DNA of 50,127 bases from Chitinophagaceae bacterium (GTDB lineage: Bacteria > Bacteroidota > Bacteroidia > Chitinophagales > Chitinophagaceae): contig JAIEQM010000008.1 of the NCBI GenBank assembly GCA_019747705.1, forward strand, positions 1-50,127, read 5' to 3'. A program made the translations under genes and the position numbers. Shown here piece after piece: positions 1 to 9,069 of this stretch (position 1 is its first letter; each line of letters starts with the position of its first letter). The notes beneath the pieces were generated by a model. That model was not told the DNA's origin and ran no database searches. It saw nothing but the letters and a program-made list of their open reading frames with translations.

Positions 1-1
1 T

Positions 2-49
2 CAAGCCCGTGCAAAAATAAATGAATTGAAGTTGGTGATTGGTAATTGA
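2..49 (+). CDS. possible 3' end of an unidentified gene (partial)
   Basis: The first bases can be read as a short open frame, ending QARAKINELKLVIGN and a TGA stop at 47-49, that enters from outside the window. The composition looks protein-like but 15 residues are too few to identify a family. It would converge on the purine nucleoside phosphorylase gene. The spacer from 50 to 129 is A-rich and I see no clear terminator in it. Confidence 0.25.
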   Translation, partial: QARAKINELKLVIGN

Positions 50-129
50 TTCTTAAAATAAAAAAAGGAAAAAGTTTCAGCACAAAATCATAAATGACGG
101 TTGATTAATTCTATATCAAAACAATTACT

Positions 130-951
130 TTATAATTCCATTACCAGGTGTTTTACAATAGTAGTCATCTTAGGTTCTGCAGCAGCAGCAGCTTCCAGCA
201 CTTCTTCATGTGTAATTACATTTTCTTCTTCACGTATGCCGATATCTGTAATCACACTCATCGCAAAAACAGGAATGTTCATGTGCACTGCCACAATTAC
301 TTCCGGCACGGTACTCATGCCCACCGCATCTGCACCCAGCACATGAATCATTTTATACTCAGCCCTTGTTTCAAAAGTGGGACCGGTAACGCTGAGGTAC
401 ACCCCTTCCTGCACGTTAATGTGTAAGCCTGCAGCAATTTTCTTTGCTTTAGCAATCAAATCTTTTTTATACGGTTCGCTCATATCCGGAAACCGGGTGC
501 CCAATTCGTTTTCATTTTTACCAATCAACGGGTTGATGGAAAACTGGCTGATATGATCTTTAATAATCATGAGATCACCCACATTGTAAGATGGGTTTAC
601 GCCACCGGCCGCATTGCTCAGGATTAATGTTTTTATGCCGAGATATTTCATGACCCGTATGGGATAAACCACATCCTGTATGCTGTACCCTTCGTAATAA
701 TGAAACCGGCCGGCCATTACCACTACATTTTTGTTGCCGAGTTTTCCAAATACCAGTTTGCCTTTATGCCCTTCCACTGTTGATACCGGGAAATGCGGTA
801 TTTCATTATAACTGATTTCTTTTTCAACACTTAACTCTTCTGTAAAATGGCCAAGACCGCTGCCCAGTACCACACCCACTTCTGAATCATGTTTGTAATG
901 CTGCCGTATAAAAGCAACTGTTTCTTTAATGTGATGGATTAATTCACTCAT
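130..951 (-). CDS. punA: purine nucleoside phosphorylase, type I
   Basis: This cytosolic enzyme splits purine (deoxy)nucleosides with phosphate into free base and (deoxy)ribose-1-phosphate, in purine salvage. The 273-residue length is normal for the trimeric type I family. Visible family motifs are the phosphate-binding VVLGSGLG near residues 27-34, AGRFHYYEGY near 80-89, ILSNAAGGVNPS near 109-120, and GPTFETRAEY followed by GADAVGMSTVPE in the C-terminal half, which form the base and sugar pocket. The ATG at 951 directly precedes the conserved N-terminus. A -7 box lies about 17 bp upstream, so the gene is probably transcribed alone. Assignment to PNP is firm; guanosine/inosine preference is inferred from the family. 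Confidence 0.96.
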   Translation of the reverse strand: MSELIHHIKETVAFIRQHYKHDSEVGVVLGSGLGHFTEELSVEKEISYNEIPHFPVSTVEGHKGKLVFGKLGNKNVVVMAGRFHYYEGYSIQDVVYPIRVMKYLGIKTLILSNAAGGVNPSYNVGDLMIIKDHISQFSINPLIGKNENELGTRFPDMSEPYKKDLIAKAKKIAAGLHINVQEGVYLSVTGPTFETRAEYKMIHVLGADAVGMSTVPEVIVAVHMNIPVFAMSVITDIGIREEENVITHEEVLEAAAAAEPKMTTIVKHLVMEL

Positions 952-967
952 AAGCTTAGATAATAAA

Positions 968-975
968 CAAATATA
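968..975 (-). promoter_or_regulatory. Bacteroidota -7 box for the nucleoside phosphorylase gene
   Basis: On the minus strand the sequence reads TATATTTG, matching the Bacteroidota consensus TAnnTTTG, 17 bp before the ATG at 951. No good TTTG -33 element is present at 19-20 bp spacing; a TTG lies about 23 bp away. Confidence 0.5.
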
Positions 976-1021
976 ATGTTTTTGATACGGTGTAAAAGCA
1001 ATAAAAGTTAACTCCCTTTCA

Positions 1022-1834
1022 TTAAAATGTGTATCTCAATATCGCTCCTTCCGCTTCATAGGTAATAAGTTTCCGAAGCAGTTGATTGTTCATTACTTCC
1101 GCCACATCCATCCATTTATGATTTACTTTCATCCGCCGGTAAATTAAACGGATGCCATGACTGTAATCCACATACCGGTTTACATGCCCTGTATAAACGG
1201 GTTGTATGGGTTTGCCATCTGGTTGATGCCAGCCGTAAATGGCAACACGGTTGGGTTTGGAAGTATTGATGAGCTGATTGGTGAGAATCACATCTTTCTT
1301 AATGCCCGCAATTAAACCGGTTCTCTGCTGCCGCAGCCCTTCCACCATTAAATGATGATGATACATAGTGGGTGTGCTGTCACGGTAAGCAAACATCCAT
1401 ACAGGAGATAATTTTACAACTGCATGTTTGTAAATATCGTCCACCAATTTTTGTGTGGGCAAAAAGCAATGAAAACTGTCGGCAATAATTTGTGCTGCCA
1501 TGGGTGTTAAGGGAATACGTGCCCAATCGTTATTACTGCCAATGGACAAATAATCAGCAGTAACAAACAGGGTTGCAGAAATAGTTTTGCCTGAAGATGA
1601 ATCTGTAACCGAAAGCGGAACTGGTGTAAATAAGTTTAAAAACTCTGGAAGATTTCCGTTAAGTATTTCACGCAGCGCAAATGAATCCCTTTGCCTCCAG
1701 TCCATACTTACTGCTTCCCTGTAAAACGCAGAGCCGGTGAGGGCGACAGGGTTTCTGTTTTTTGAGGTAAGATGGTACAATGTTTTGCAGGAACAGAACA
1801 ATAACACGATACTCATGAATATCCATTTCTTCAT
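1022..1834 (-). CDS. exported lipoprotein of unknown function
   Basis: I do not recognise a family. I start it at the ATG at 1834 because MKKWIFMSIVLLFCSC is a textbook lipoprotein signal (charged start, hydrophobic core, lipobox ending in Cys); the longer upstream reading MLHQLFYLSA adds nothing signal-like. The mature part of about 255 residues is soluble and mixed alpha/beta in composition, with no transmembrane segment. It contains a YGWHQPDGKPIQPVY stretch and ends near a YRRMKVNHKWMDVAEVM segment. The gene stands alone between the convergently ending phosphorylase gene and the divergent sucC, so context gives no functional hint. Probably outer-membrane or periplasm-facing. Confidence 0.8.
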   Translation of the reverse strand: MKKWIFMSIVLLFCSCKTLYHLTSKNRNPVALTGSAFYREAVSMDWRQRDSFALREILNGNLPEFLNLFTPVPLSVTDSSSGKTISATLFVTADYLSIGSNNDWARIPLTPMAAQIIADSFHCFLPTQKLVDDIYKHAVVKLSPVWMFAYRDSTPTMYHHHLMVEGLRQQRTGLIAGIKKDVILTNQLINTSKPNRVAIYGWHQPDGKPIQPVYTGHVNRYVDYSHGIRLIYRRMKVNHKWMDVAEVMNNQLLRKLITYEAEGAILRYTF

Positions 1835-1985
1835 TGCAGAAAGATAAAATAGTTGATGTAACATTTGATAAGAAATTTTGAGAGCAGATAAATGTTGCGT
1901 TCTTCATTTTCAATTGCCAAAGCTTACAGAAATAGTCTGTGCCCGGCAAAAAGCCGGAGTAGAACAACCTCATCCTTCAGCAGTA

Positions 1986-2113
1986 GCTCAATGTCATTAA
2001 GTTAAGCGTCATCTCAAACGTAGTGAGAGACCTCATAAGTTTTGTACTGAACGAATTTTATGAGATGTCCCGTTCCTCGATATAACAAAGCGCTTAATTT
2101 AATGGCATTGAGC
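1986..2113. repeat. 128-bp inverted-repeat element, copy A
   Basis: The element is bounded by 23-bp terminal inverted repeats, GCTCAATGTCATTAAGTTAA plus GCG at the left. The right end is its reverse complement with two mismatches. The core contains GTCATCTCAAACG and a TTTTATGAGA motif. A second diverged copy with the same ends and core layout lies at 44762-44890. It sits in the spacer between the lipoprotein gene and sucC. It carries no ORF and resembles a MITE or palindromic intergenic unit. The rest of the 1835-2184 spacer shows only the sucC -7 box. Confidence 0.8.
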
Positions 2114-2161
2114 AGCGGTTCAGAGTTCAAAAAACCTCCCAAAACAATCTTTGTTCTTCCC

Positions 2162-2169
2162 TATCTTCG
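2162..2169 (+). promoter_or_regulatory. candidate -7 box for sucC
   Basis: TATCTTCG, one mismatch from TAnnTTTG, lies 15 bp before the sucC ATG. No convincing -33 element is seen at 19-20 bp. Confidence 0.4.
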
Positions 2170-2184
2170 CCAAAATTTTTTCAA

Positions 2185-3396
2185 ATGAATCTCCACGAGT
2201 ATCAGGCCAAGGATCTTTTAAAAAAATACAATGTGCCGGTGCAGGAAGGTATTGCCTGCAGTACAGTGCACGAAGCTGAAGAAGCTTACCGTCAAATTAA
2301 AGGACAAACAGGAAACAGTTTTGCAGTAATTAAAGCCCAGATACATGCAGGTGGGCGTGGCAAAGGCACTGTTAAAGAAACAGGTGTGAATGGGGTGAAG
2401 GTGGCGAAAAATATTGACCAGATTACCGAGTTTGCAAAAGGGATTTTAGGCGGCACACTGGTAACTATTCAAACAGGACCCGCAGGTAAAGTGGTGAATA
2501 AAGTTTTAGTGGCGCAGGATATGTATTATGACGGGCCAAGCGAACGCAAAGAATTTTATCTTTCTATTTTGCTGGACAGAACCAGGAAGCAAAATGTAAT
2601 TATGTACAGTACCGAAGGTGGAATGAACATTGAAGATGTGGCGCATGATACACCTGAAAAAATATTTAAAGAATGGATCAATCCCGGCGGGCCATTACAG
2701 GGCTTCCAGGCCAGAAAGATTGCTTTTAATTTAGGCCTCAGCGGTGAAGCATTTAAGAACTGTGTAAAGTTTGTAACCAACCTGTACAATGCGTATGTAG
2801 GTTTGGATTGCAGTATGCTGGAAATAAATCCTTTGTTTAAAGCGGCTGATGATAAAATTATTGCAGTTGACTGCAAAATGAATATTGATGATAACGCTTT
2901 AATGCGTCATGCAGATATTGCCAATATGCGTGATGTTACAGAAGAAGACCCAACTGAAGTGGAAGCAGGTAACCACAACCTCAACTTTATTAAATTGGAT
3001 GGCAACGTGGGTTGTATGGTAAATGGTGCAGGTTTGGCTATGGCTACTATGGATATGATTCAACTCAGTGGCGGGCAACCAGCCAACTTTTTAGATGTGG
3101 GCGGCACTGCCAATGCACAAACTGTGGAGGCCGGTTTCAAAATCATTTTAAAAGATCCCAATGTAAAAGCCATTCTCATTAATATTTTTGGTGGCATTGT
3201 ACGTTGCGACCGTGTGGCAGCAGGTGTAATTGAAGCCTATAAAACCATCGGCAATATTCCCGTTCCCATCATTGTGCGTTTACAGGGCACTAATGCAGAA
3301 GAAGCAAAGAAACTGATTGATGAAAGTGGTTTAAAAGTGCAGAGCGCTATTCAACTGAGTGAAGCGGCGGAACTGGTGAAGAAAGCCGTAGCATAA
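2185..3396 (+). CDS. sucC: succinyl-CoA synthetase (ADP-forming) beta subunit
   Basis: Beta subunit of the TCA-cycle ligase that makes succinate, CoA and ATP from succinyl-CoA, working as a complex with SucD. The 403-residue length fits. It begins with the conserved [15 protein letters not shown]. An ATP-grasp region follows, with [18 protein letters not shown] near residues 48-66 and LEINPL near 213. The C-terminal CoA-ligase domain has [21 protein letters not shown] and the family-typical [10 protein letters not shown]. sucD is not adjacent within the window, so the subunits are encoded separately here. A 114-bp repeat with a terminator-like hairpin begins 35 bp after the stop. Confidence 0.97.
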   Translation: MNLHEYQAKDLLKKYNVPVQEGIACSTVHEAEEAYRQIKGQTGNSFAVIKAQIHAGGRGKGTVKETGVNGVKVAKNIDQITEFAKGILGGTLVTIQTGPAGKVVNKVLVAQDMYYDGPSERKEFYLSILLDRTRKQNVIMYSTEGGMNIEDVAHDTPEKIFKEWINPGGPLQGFQARKIAFNLGLSGEAFKNCVKFVTNLYNAYVGLDCSMLEINPLFKAADDKIIAVDCKMNIDDNALMRHADIANMRDVTEEDPTEVEAGNHNLNFIKLDGNVGCMVNGAGLAMATMDMIQLSGGQPANFLDVGGTANAQTVEAGFKIILKDPNVKAILINIFGGIVRCDRVAAGVIEAYKTIGNIPVPIIVRLQGTNAEEAKKLIDESGLKVQSAIQLSEAAELVKKAVA

Positions 3397-3430
3397 TTCA
3401 GTGGTTAGGCGATAGTGGTTAGTCATTAGT

Positions 3431-3544
3431 AAGAGGCTGTCTCAAAAGTCTGAGACAGCCTCTTTTTATTCGATAAGGTGATGGAGAAAGTTTTCGTTTA
3501 TGCGATTCTCAAAGCCTTCATTTTACTTTTAAGACAGCCTCTTT
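3431..3544 (+). repeat. 114-bp terminator-like repeat element, copy 1
   Basis: Begins AAGAGGCTGTCTCAAAAGT and ends with its inverted complement ACTTTTAAGACAGCCTCTT (one mismatch), giving 19-bp terminal inverted repeats. The left arm also pairs with a nearer copy, TGAGACAGCCTCTT, to make a 14-bp hairpin with a 6-nt loop followed by a T run, which looks like an intrinsic terminator 35 bp after sucC. Near-identical copies lie at 18145-18258 (reverse), 38695-38808 and 47451-47564. No ORF of useful size; a short open frame from position 3481 runs through the element into the following gene and is probably incidental. Confidence 0.95.
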
Positions 3545-3642
3545 TTGTTGCTGATGGTTTTTACCAATGCTTTTACATACCAAAAATCGCTTATGGCACG
3601 TTCATTGAAACATATTTAATATTCATTTTTAAAACCATCTGT

Positions 3643-4248
3643 ATGCAAAAAATCATCTTCACCTTCTCTTTATTATTGATTGTTTCTACCATTGTTGCGC
3701 AGGGCCGTTTCGAAGAAATACAGCATTACAAAAAATTTAAAGTACAGGCAGATATGGGTTATGCACGCCCCACCGGTAAAGGAAGTAAAGCGGGTGTGCT
3801 GCTGGCGCTGGAGCCAAAAATTAATTTATCAGATAAAGTATCGGTGGGCTTGCGTATGGAAGCATCTGCTGTTGCAAGGGGTTTGGTGAGCATCAACAGT
3901 TCTGCAGTAAGTGGTGAAGCGGGCCTGGGTTTGGCATTTGTACCCACTGTTGATTATTATTTTACCAATAAACTGGTACGCCCCTTTGTTGGGGCAGGCG
4001 GCGGTATTTATAACCTGGTGGGTGTAACTGCAAGCACAAGCGGTGGCGGCTCCATCAGCATCCCCGCTGTTACAAAATTGGGCGGTATGTTAAGGGCTGG
4101 TGTTGAAGTTTGGCATATCCGGGCAGGCTTTCATTATAATTTAATTGCCAAATCAAATAACGTTGATAATAACTACTATGGCATTACCATCGGTATAGTG
4201 TTTGGTGGCGGTATAAAAGATGAATATAAAAGCAATGATGATTATTAA
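3643..4248 (+). CDS. outer-membrane beta-barrel-like protein, unknown function
   Basis: I start at the ATG at 3643, where MQKIIFTFSLLLIVSTIVAQ is a clean signal peptide. An in-frame ATG at 3478 would begin inside the 114-bp repeat and is rejected. The mature protein of about 180 residues shows the alternating pattern of a small beta-barrel: glycine-rich strands, an RPFVGAGGGIYNLVG segment and a final YYGITIGIVFGGGIKDEYK, which resembles porin-like or OmpW/PF13568-type barrels. No enzyme motif is visible. It lies between the repeat and a CHRD lipoprotein gene on the same strand, 100 bp apart. The function is unknown; the outer membrane location is inferred. Confidence 0.8.
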   Translation: MQKIIFTFSLLLIVSTIVAQGRFEEIQHYKKFKVQADMGYARPTGKGSKAGVLLALEPKINLSDKVSVGLRMEASAVARGLVSINSSAVSGEAGLGLAFVPTVDYYFTNKLVRPFVGAGGGIYNLVGVTASTSGGGSISIPAVTKLGGMLRAGVEVWHIRAGFHYNLIAKSNNVDNNYYGITIGIVFGGGIKDEYKSNDDY

Positions 4249-4348
4249 TTCCTGTTCAGTACTCAAATTTCCCTGTTCAGTATAAAAAAAATGCAGCGGC
4301 AGCAATGGAGCAGTAACTTTTGGTTTCAAATCACCAAATCAACTGCAA

Positions 4349-4777
4349 ATGAGAAAATTATTACTCCCGTTGCTGGTAATGACCTTAGGGTTATCCTGCA
4401 CCAAACAAAAAACATTCAACCGCACTTTTTTTCACACCATCCTGGCACCCAGCAATGAAGTGCCTGCAAGGTCTTCACCTGCTTATGGTGATGCATCTGG
4501 TTACTATGATAATGACACCAAGATTCTTACACTAACCGTTAACTATTACAATCTCAGGGCTCCGCTGGTGGCATGGCATATTCATAAAGCAGCTACGGGC
4601 ACCAACGGGCCGGTTATTTTTAATTTCGGCGACCCAAAAAGCAGCGGCTTCATTTATGTATCTGCACCCTTTACACCTGATCAGGAAGCTGATTTAATGA
4701 ATGGTTTAAATTATGTAAACCTTTATACCTCTGTATTTCCCGGTGGCGAAATAAGAGGACAGCTACAGAAATTTTAA
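4349..4777 (+). CDS. CHRD domain lipoprotein
   Basis: A 142-residue exported protein. MRKLLLPLLVMTLGLSC is a lipoprotein signal with lipobox GLSC. The rest is a single CHRD domain: TILAPSNEVPARSSPAYGDA at the start, the central VAWHIHKAATGTNGPVIFNF with the family-typical histidines, and a C-terminal NLYTSVFPGGEIRGQL. CHRD domains occur in chordin and in many bacterial secreted proteins of unknown role. The sequence shows the domain clearly; its ligand is unknown. A strong terminator follows 24 bp after the stop. Confidence 0.9.
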   Translation: MRKLLLPLLVMTLGLSCTKQKTFNRTFFHTILAPSNEVPARSSPAYGDASGYYDNDTKILTLTVNYYNLRAPLVAWHIHKAATGTNGPVIFNFGDPKSSGFIYVSAPFTPDQEADLMNGLNYVNLYTSVFPGGEIRGQLQKF

Positions 4778-4800
4778 TAATTTGTTGATTCGCAGTGATG

Positions 4801-4835
4801 GGGCTCTCTGTTGCTTGCAGAGGGCCTTTTATTTT
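4801..4835 (+). terminator. intrinsic terminator after the CHRD gene
   Basis: GGGCTCTCTG and GCAGAGGGCC form a stem with one G-T pair and a short TTGCTT loop, followed by a T-rich tail. Located just downstream of the CHRD stop. The rest of the spacer to 4995 holds no feature I can support. Confidence 0.8.
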
Positions 4836-4995
4836 TGACCACATTACATTCATTTTTTTGTTATCTGCTTCGGCAAGAGCAAAACTTCAGTTTTGCGGCG
4901 GATCTCTTCAAAGATCTTCTTTCAATTGAGCAGGGCAGCTTCTGCAATACTATTATACAGGATCTTAAAAAACAAGAATTAATTAGTTTTGCTGC

Positions 4996-5481
4996 ATGTC
5001 CATCACCATCAGGCCCATTCAACCAAAAGATAATAAAGCAATGGCATTGATTGTTCGTAATTCATTAGCTGAGTTTGGCGCCAATAAACCCGGCACTGTT
5101 TATTATGACCCCACTACAGATGCGTTGTTTGAACTGTTTCAAACACCCGGCAGTTTTTATTTTGTAGCTGAAGAAGGTGAAGTGTTGCTGGGTGGCGGGG
5201 GTATTTTTCCAACAGAAGCATTGCCACCCAAAACATGTGAGCTGGTAAAAATGTATTTACATAAAGATGCAAGGGGCAAAGGGTTGGGAAGGTTGTTGAT
5301 TGAAAACTGTTTGCAATGGGCTAAAGAAAATGGATATGACTTTTGTTATCTGGAAACCATGCCCGAACTAAAGCAGGCATTGAAAGTATATGAGCTTTTT
5401 GGGTTTGAATATTTAGACGGACCACTGGGCAACAGTGGTCATTTTGGTTGCGACCGGTGGATGCTGAAAAAATTGCAGTAA
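4996..5481 (+). CDS. GNAT family N-acetyltransferase
   Basis: A 161-residue single-domain acetyl-CoA-dependent N-acetyltransferase. Motif A, with the pyrophosphate-binding RGKGLGRLLIENCL near residues 93-106, is preceded by the beta-4 strand CELVKMYLHKDA. The C-terminal QALKVYELFGFEYL is typical motif B. The substrate cannot be read from sequence. Start MSITIRPIQPKDN matches the usual GNAT N-terminus, and an overlapping upstream open frame is not protein-like. It ends 2 bp before the convergent TonB-type receptor gene, so the two 3' ends nearly touch. Confidence 0.92.
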   Translation: MSITIRPIQPKDNKAMALIVRNSLAEFGANKPGTVYYDPTTDALFELFQTPGSFYFVAEEGEVLLGGGGIFPTEALPPKTCELVKMYLHKDARGKGLGRLLIENCLQWAKENGYDFCYLETMPELKQALKVYELFGFEYLDGPLGNSGHFGCDRWMLKKLQ

Positions 5482-5483
5482 TT

Positions 5484-8164
5484 TTAAAAACTCCAGTTGA
5501 TTTTTAGCAGCAAATATCTTCCAATGCCCGTAAAAGTATTCTCGTTTACTACATTGACAGTGTTATTTCGTTGCGCATATAAACGGTTGTTCAAAAGATT
5601 ATGTACAACAAAATCAGCATTCAGATTTTTATTGATTACGATGTTTTGAAAAAGACTCCATAGATGAAACTGCTGTTGCGGGGAAAGTTGCAGATAATTA
5701 TATTGGGTTCCCGCATAGTAATTGCCCTTGAATGCAGAGCGAAGTTTTATAAGAATATTTGTTGTCTGATTATTGTTTTTGACAATAATACTTTGATTTG
5801 TCTGCTCGTTGTAAAAAAAGCTTTTTGAAAAATCTATTTGCCAGCCTACAGGCATTTTAAATGATGGAACCCAGGTAAAAGTAAACCCACCGTAACTGGT
5901 TTTATTTTCTACAGGTTGTGTGTTCAATAACTGGTTATTGATACTGAAAGAAGCAAATGAGCTGACCCTGAATGTAGAATTGAGCGGAAAGACAAAGGAA
6001 CCAAAATCAATATTCACTCCTGCTTGCCTGTTATTGTTCACCATACCCCAGGTTGTTACATTGTATTGAGGAAGCAACAGAATGTTGCCTGCGTAATCAG
6101 TTCTGGCAAACCGCACATTCGTTGAAATGAGCAGTGATTGCTTGGAGATGATTTTAAAATTGGAAAAAGAAACATTTGCTGTGTATGCCTCCACAGGCTT
6201 TACCATTTCTCCGCCGGTAATAACTGATGCATTAGCATTGATCATATTGGCAGGATGAAACAACAATGGGTTTGGCAGTTCTTTTACAGTTGAAACCAGG
6301 AAGTTAAACCCTGAAAAAGCCTTTATCTTATACGTATAGCCAGCACTTAATTTCCAAAGAATAAAATTTTTATTCTTTCCGGTTTGGCTATTATCTGAAA
6401 CAGACCCAATGCCCGGGCTGAAGTTGAGCTTGATTGAACTTTTAGCTGTGAACTGTTTTACTGTCTGAAGGCTTAACCTGTTTTGCAGAAATACAATTTC
6501 ACGGTTTACACTTGAAAGCAATTTCTTTTGAGAGGTTACATCGTTATAAATAGTTAAGTTCTGCAAACTGTTTTCATATCCAACTTTCAACGTTTTACTG
6601 CCTTTTTTCCGAAATACAGAAATATTGCTTTGCCAATTCAGTACATCAGCATTTGTTGACTGGTTAAAAAACCGAAAGCTATCTGGTCTGTTGTAAAAAA
6701 GATGGAGCCTGTTTGTTTGTGTTTCAAATTGTTTACGTTCGGGAATAAAGCTAACATTACTTTGCAGGCTCAGTACCTGGTATTCATTAAGTTTTACAGC
6801 GCCATTATAGGCAGCAGTGTAGCCCCATCTTGTGGCATTAATATTTTCTGATAATGTATCCGTAAAAAAACCAGTTGTTTGATTGGTGAAACGATTATCG
6901 TCCTTTACCCATCCTGCCTGCAGGTTTAGGTGACCTGCAAATTTTTTAAGATTATCATGTGAAAGCTCAGCAGCCCCTGAAATATTTTGACGTTTAATTT
7001 CACTTTGCTGATTGTTGGTTAAGCTCCATCTGTTTTGTTGATTTAAAGTAGTAAAAGATGAATTGCCTCCGTTAAAAAACAATTGATCACTCACACCATA
7101 AAACCGAAAAGCCAGCTTTAGTGTTTTATTTATCCGTGTATGAAAAAGAGGAGAACTGAACAGGTTGCGGTTATCCAAAACGTACTCTCTCGAAATATCT
7201 GGTGCAGCTACGGTACCGGAGTTTATCAAACCTGTACCATTTACAATTTTTTTAGTGAGTTCTCCCTGCTGCTGCAAACCTCCTGCATTACCAAACTGCT
7301 GATAACGCAATAAACCTGTAGCATCTTTGGCAATATTATTGGCATTAAAGAGACCAATCATTTTAAATTTTGCTTTCAGCCACACCAAACTCACATCCCC
7401 TTCATATCTCCCTTCCGGTGAGGCAGCGCCGGTTACACTACCATTTAATTTACCCTGAAGTCCTTTTTTTAATTTTAAATTAATGGCGGCCTGGTTACTT
7501 TCCAAAAGCCCGCCCATAATACGGTTCTTATTGTAGTTATCTATCACCTGCAGTTTATCCACTATATCTGCATTAAGGTTACGGGTGAGCAGCTGGTATT
7601 GATCCTGCGTTAAATCATCACCATCTAAAAGCAAAGCTTTTACTTCTTTGCCACGATAGGTAATGCGTCCGTCAGCTTCAACTTTAAATCCTTCAATATT
7701 ACGAAGAAGGTCTTCAACTTTCCGTGTTTGTACATTGCGAAAACTATCAGCTTTAAACTCAATAGTATCATTTTTTATTCGTACTGGCGCTTTACTTTCA
7801 ATTACGATTTCTTTTAAACTAGTTTCAGATGGAATAAGAAAGAAATTTAAGGAAGTTAAAGAATCAGATAGAAGATGGATTTTTTTCTCTTCCTTATCGA
7901 AATTTACATGTGAGGCAATAAGTACATAAGAACAAGTATCAAACAGTTTTGATGTTACTATAAATGACCCATCCTTTTTAGAGAATGAAAATGAAACAAT
8001 TTCTTTGTCGTCATCTTTTATTAACTTGTATAAAACAACAGAAGCTTGTTGAAGCGGTGATTTGTCTGATGAACTAAAAACAAATCCTTTAATAGAGTAA
8101 TTAGCTTGCCCGTTTACTGACAAAAAAAAAAGAAAATTCCAAATGTTACATAAAATAATTTCAT
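5484..8164 (-). CDS. TonB-dependent-receptor-like outer membrane protein, frame broken in signal peptide
   Basis: Large outer-membrane beta-barrel with an N-terminal carboxypeptidase-regulatory-like fold (YSIKGFVFSSSDKSPLQQASV), a plug-like region (KVEDLLRNIEGFKVEADGRI, then VKALLLDGDDLT) and a long barrel ending in aromatic residues (LLLKINWSF). It lacks the classic plug and barrel signatures of SusC and resembles the receptors paired with GLPGLI proteins, which lie just upstream here. The uninterrupted frame begins at a TTG at 8123, inside what should be a signal peptide. An ATG at 8164 starts a good signal (MKLFYVTFGIFFFF) but is out of frame by one base across a run of ten T. Adding one T joins the two parts seamlessly. 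Either phase variation or a sequence error. Confidence 0.88.
8122..8131 (-). repeat. poly-T(10) tract at the receptor signal peptide
   Basis: Ten consecutive T on the coding (minus) strand inside the hydrophobic core of the signal peptide. With eleven T the ATG at 8164 would be in frame with the rest of the receptor; with ten, translation meets a TAA within a few codons. Confidence 0.85.
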
Positions 8165-8232
8165 ATACTCCTTCTGAAATTCTGTGGCTCTAATATTTTC
8201 TTTCACAGAATTAAAACTCCTAAATAAACCTA

Positions 8233-9024
8233 CTAAAATCCTTCAATAGTTAAAAGCTCGACAGAACTATCTGTTACAGTTTTAGTAGTTGTTGCACAAT
8301 TCTTACAATCAGGATTATCTTGGGCATTAATTGATTCAATTGATTTTTTTACCTTAAAAAAATTCTCCTTATATAGTTTCTTAAAGTCTGCAAACGATTC
8401 ATTTATAAAACTTGGGAACTCAGGTAATTTTTCAACTGACTTCTCAAATTTAGTGAGTTTCCAATAAACTTGAAATGAGTCATCATAAATCTCTACAATT
8501 AAACCAGGCAGACCTCCAAATTTCCATGGGCCATTTGCAATTGGAATGGATTCATTATACCACGCAGTATAATTTCTCCCTCTGAATCGCATTGTTGCTT
8601 TCTTTAACATTTGGTTTCCCGAAGTGCGCTTTTCATTTATAAACATCCATTTAAACGGATAAAGAGAGTCTATATAAGTTTTAGACTCTTTCATTAAAAA
8701 AGAATACTCAGATTGAAAAAAAAGTTTGTTTTCCTCAAAATTTTTGAACACATAAACTTTTAGAGTATCCTTTTCGGAGTAATACTCAAATTTTTTCTTT
8801 CCATCAAAAGTAGTTATTGTATGCATTCCAGGTGATTTCATTTCATATGGCAATTTATAGGAAGCTGATTTTGAGCCATCTGTTAAAACCGTATTTGTAA
8901 ACTTTAAACCTCCTGGTTCAAGGGTATCATTAAAATTTACATATGTAATTTTATAACCTTCAATTTGAGAGTTGGCAGAAAAAAAAGACACTAATGAAAA
9001 GAAGTATAAAAAAATAATTTTCAT
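8233..9024 (-). CDS. GLPGLI family protein
   Basis: Exported protein of the Bacteroidota GLPGLI family (TIGR01200 type), named for the motif seen here as PWKFGGLPGLIVEIYDD. I start it at the ATG at 9024, where MKIIFLYFFSLVSFFSANSQ is a good signal peptide; the upstream reading MPLHFKFLL adds a non-signal extension. The YWKLTKFEK segment after the motif, the IPIANGPW lead-in and a late cysteine pair DCKNC are seen. The family function is not known; members usually neighbour a TonB-type outer-membrane protein, as here. It probably shares a transcript with the small cysteine peptide gene upstream and the receptor downstream. Confidence 0.92.
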   Translation of the reverse strand: MKIIFLYFFSLVSFFSANSQIEGYKITYVNFNDTLEPGGLKFTNTVLTDGSKSASYKLPYEMKSPGMHTITTFDGKKKFEYYSEKDTLKVYVFKNFEENKLFFQSEYSFLMKESKTYIDSLYPFKWMFINEKRTSGNQMLKKATMRFRGRNYTAWYNESIPIANGPWKFGGLPGLIVEIYDDSFQVYWKLTKFEKSVEKLPEFPSFINESFADFKKLYKENFFKVKKSIESINAQDNPDCKNCATTTKTVTDSSVELLTIEGF

Positions 9025-9069
9025 AAGAAGAAATTTAAAATGCAGGGGCATCTACCCCTGCATTTACTT

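Noticed and set aside
3478..3642. Longer start for the beta-barrel protein within the 114-bp repeat
   Set aside because: It would bury the signal peptide 55 residues inside the protein; the start at 3643 is clearly better.
4811..5050. 79-codon plus-strand ORF ahead of the GNAT gene
   Set aside because: It overlaps a terminator and the real acetyltransferase start in another frame, and its composition is not protein-like.
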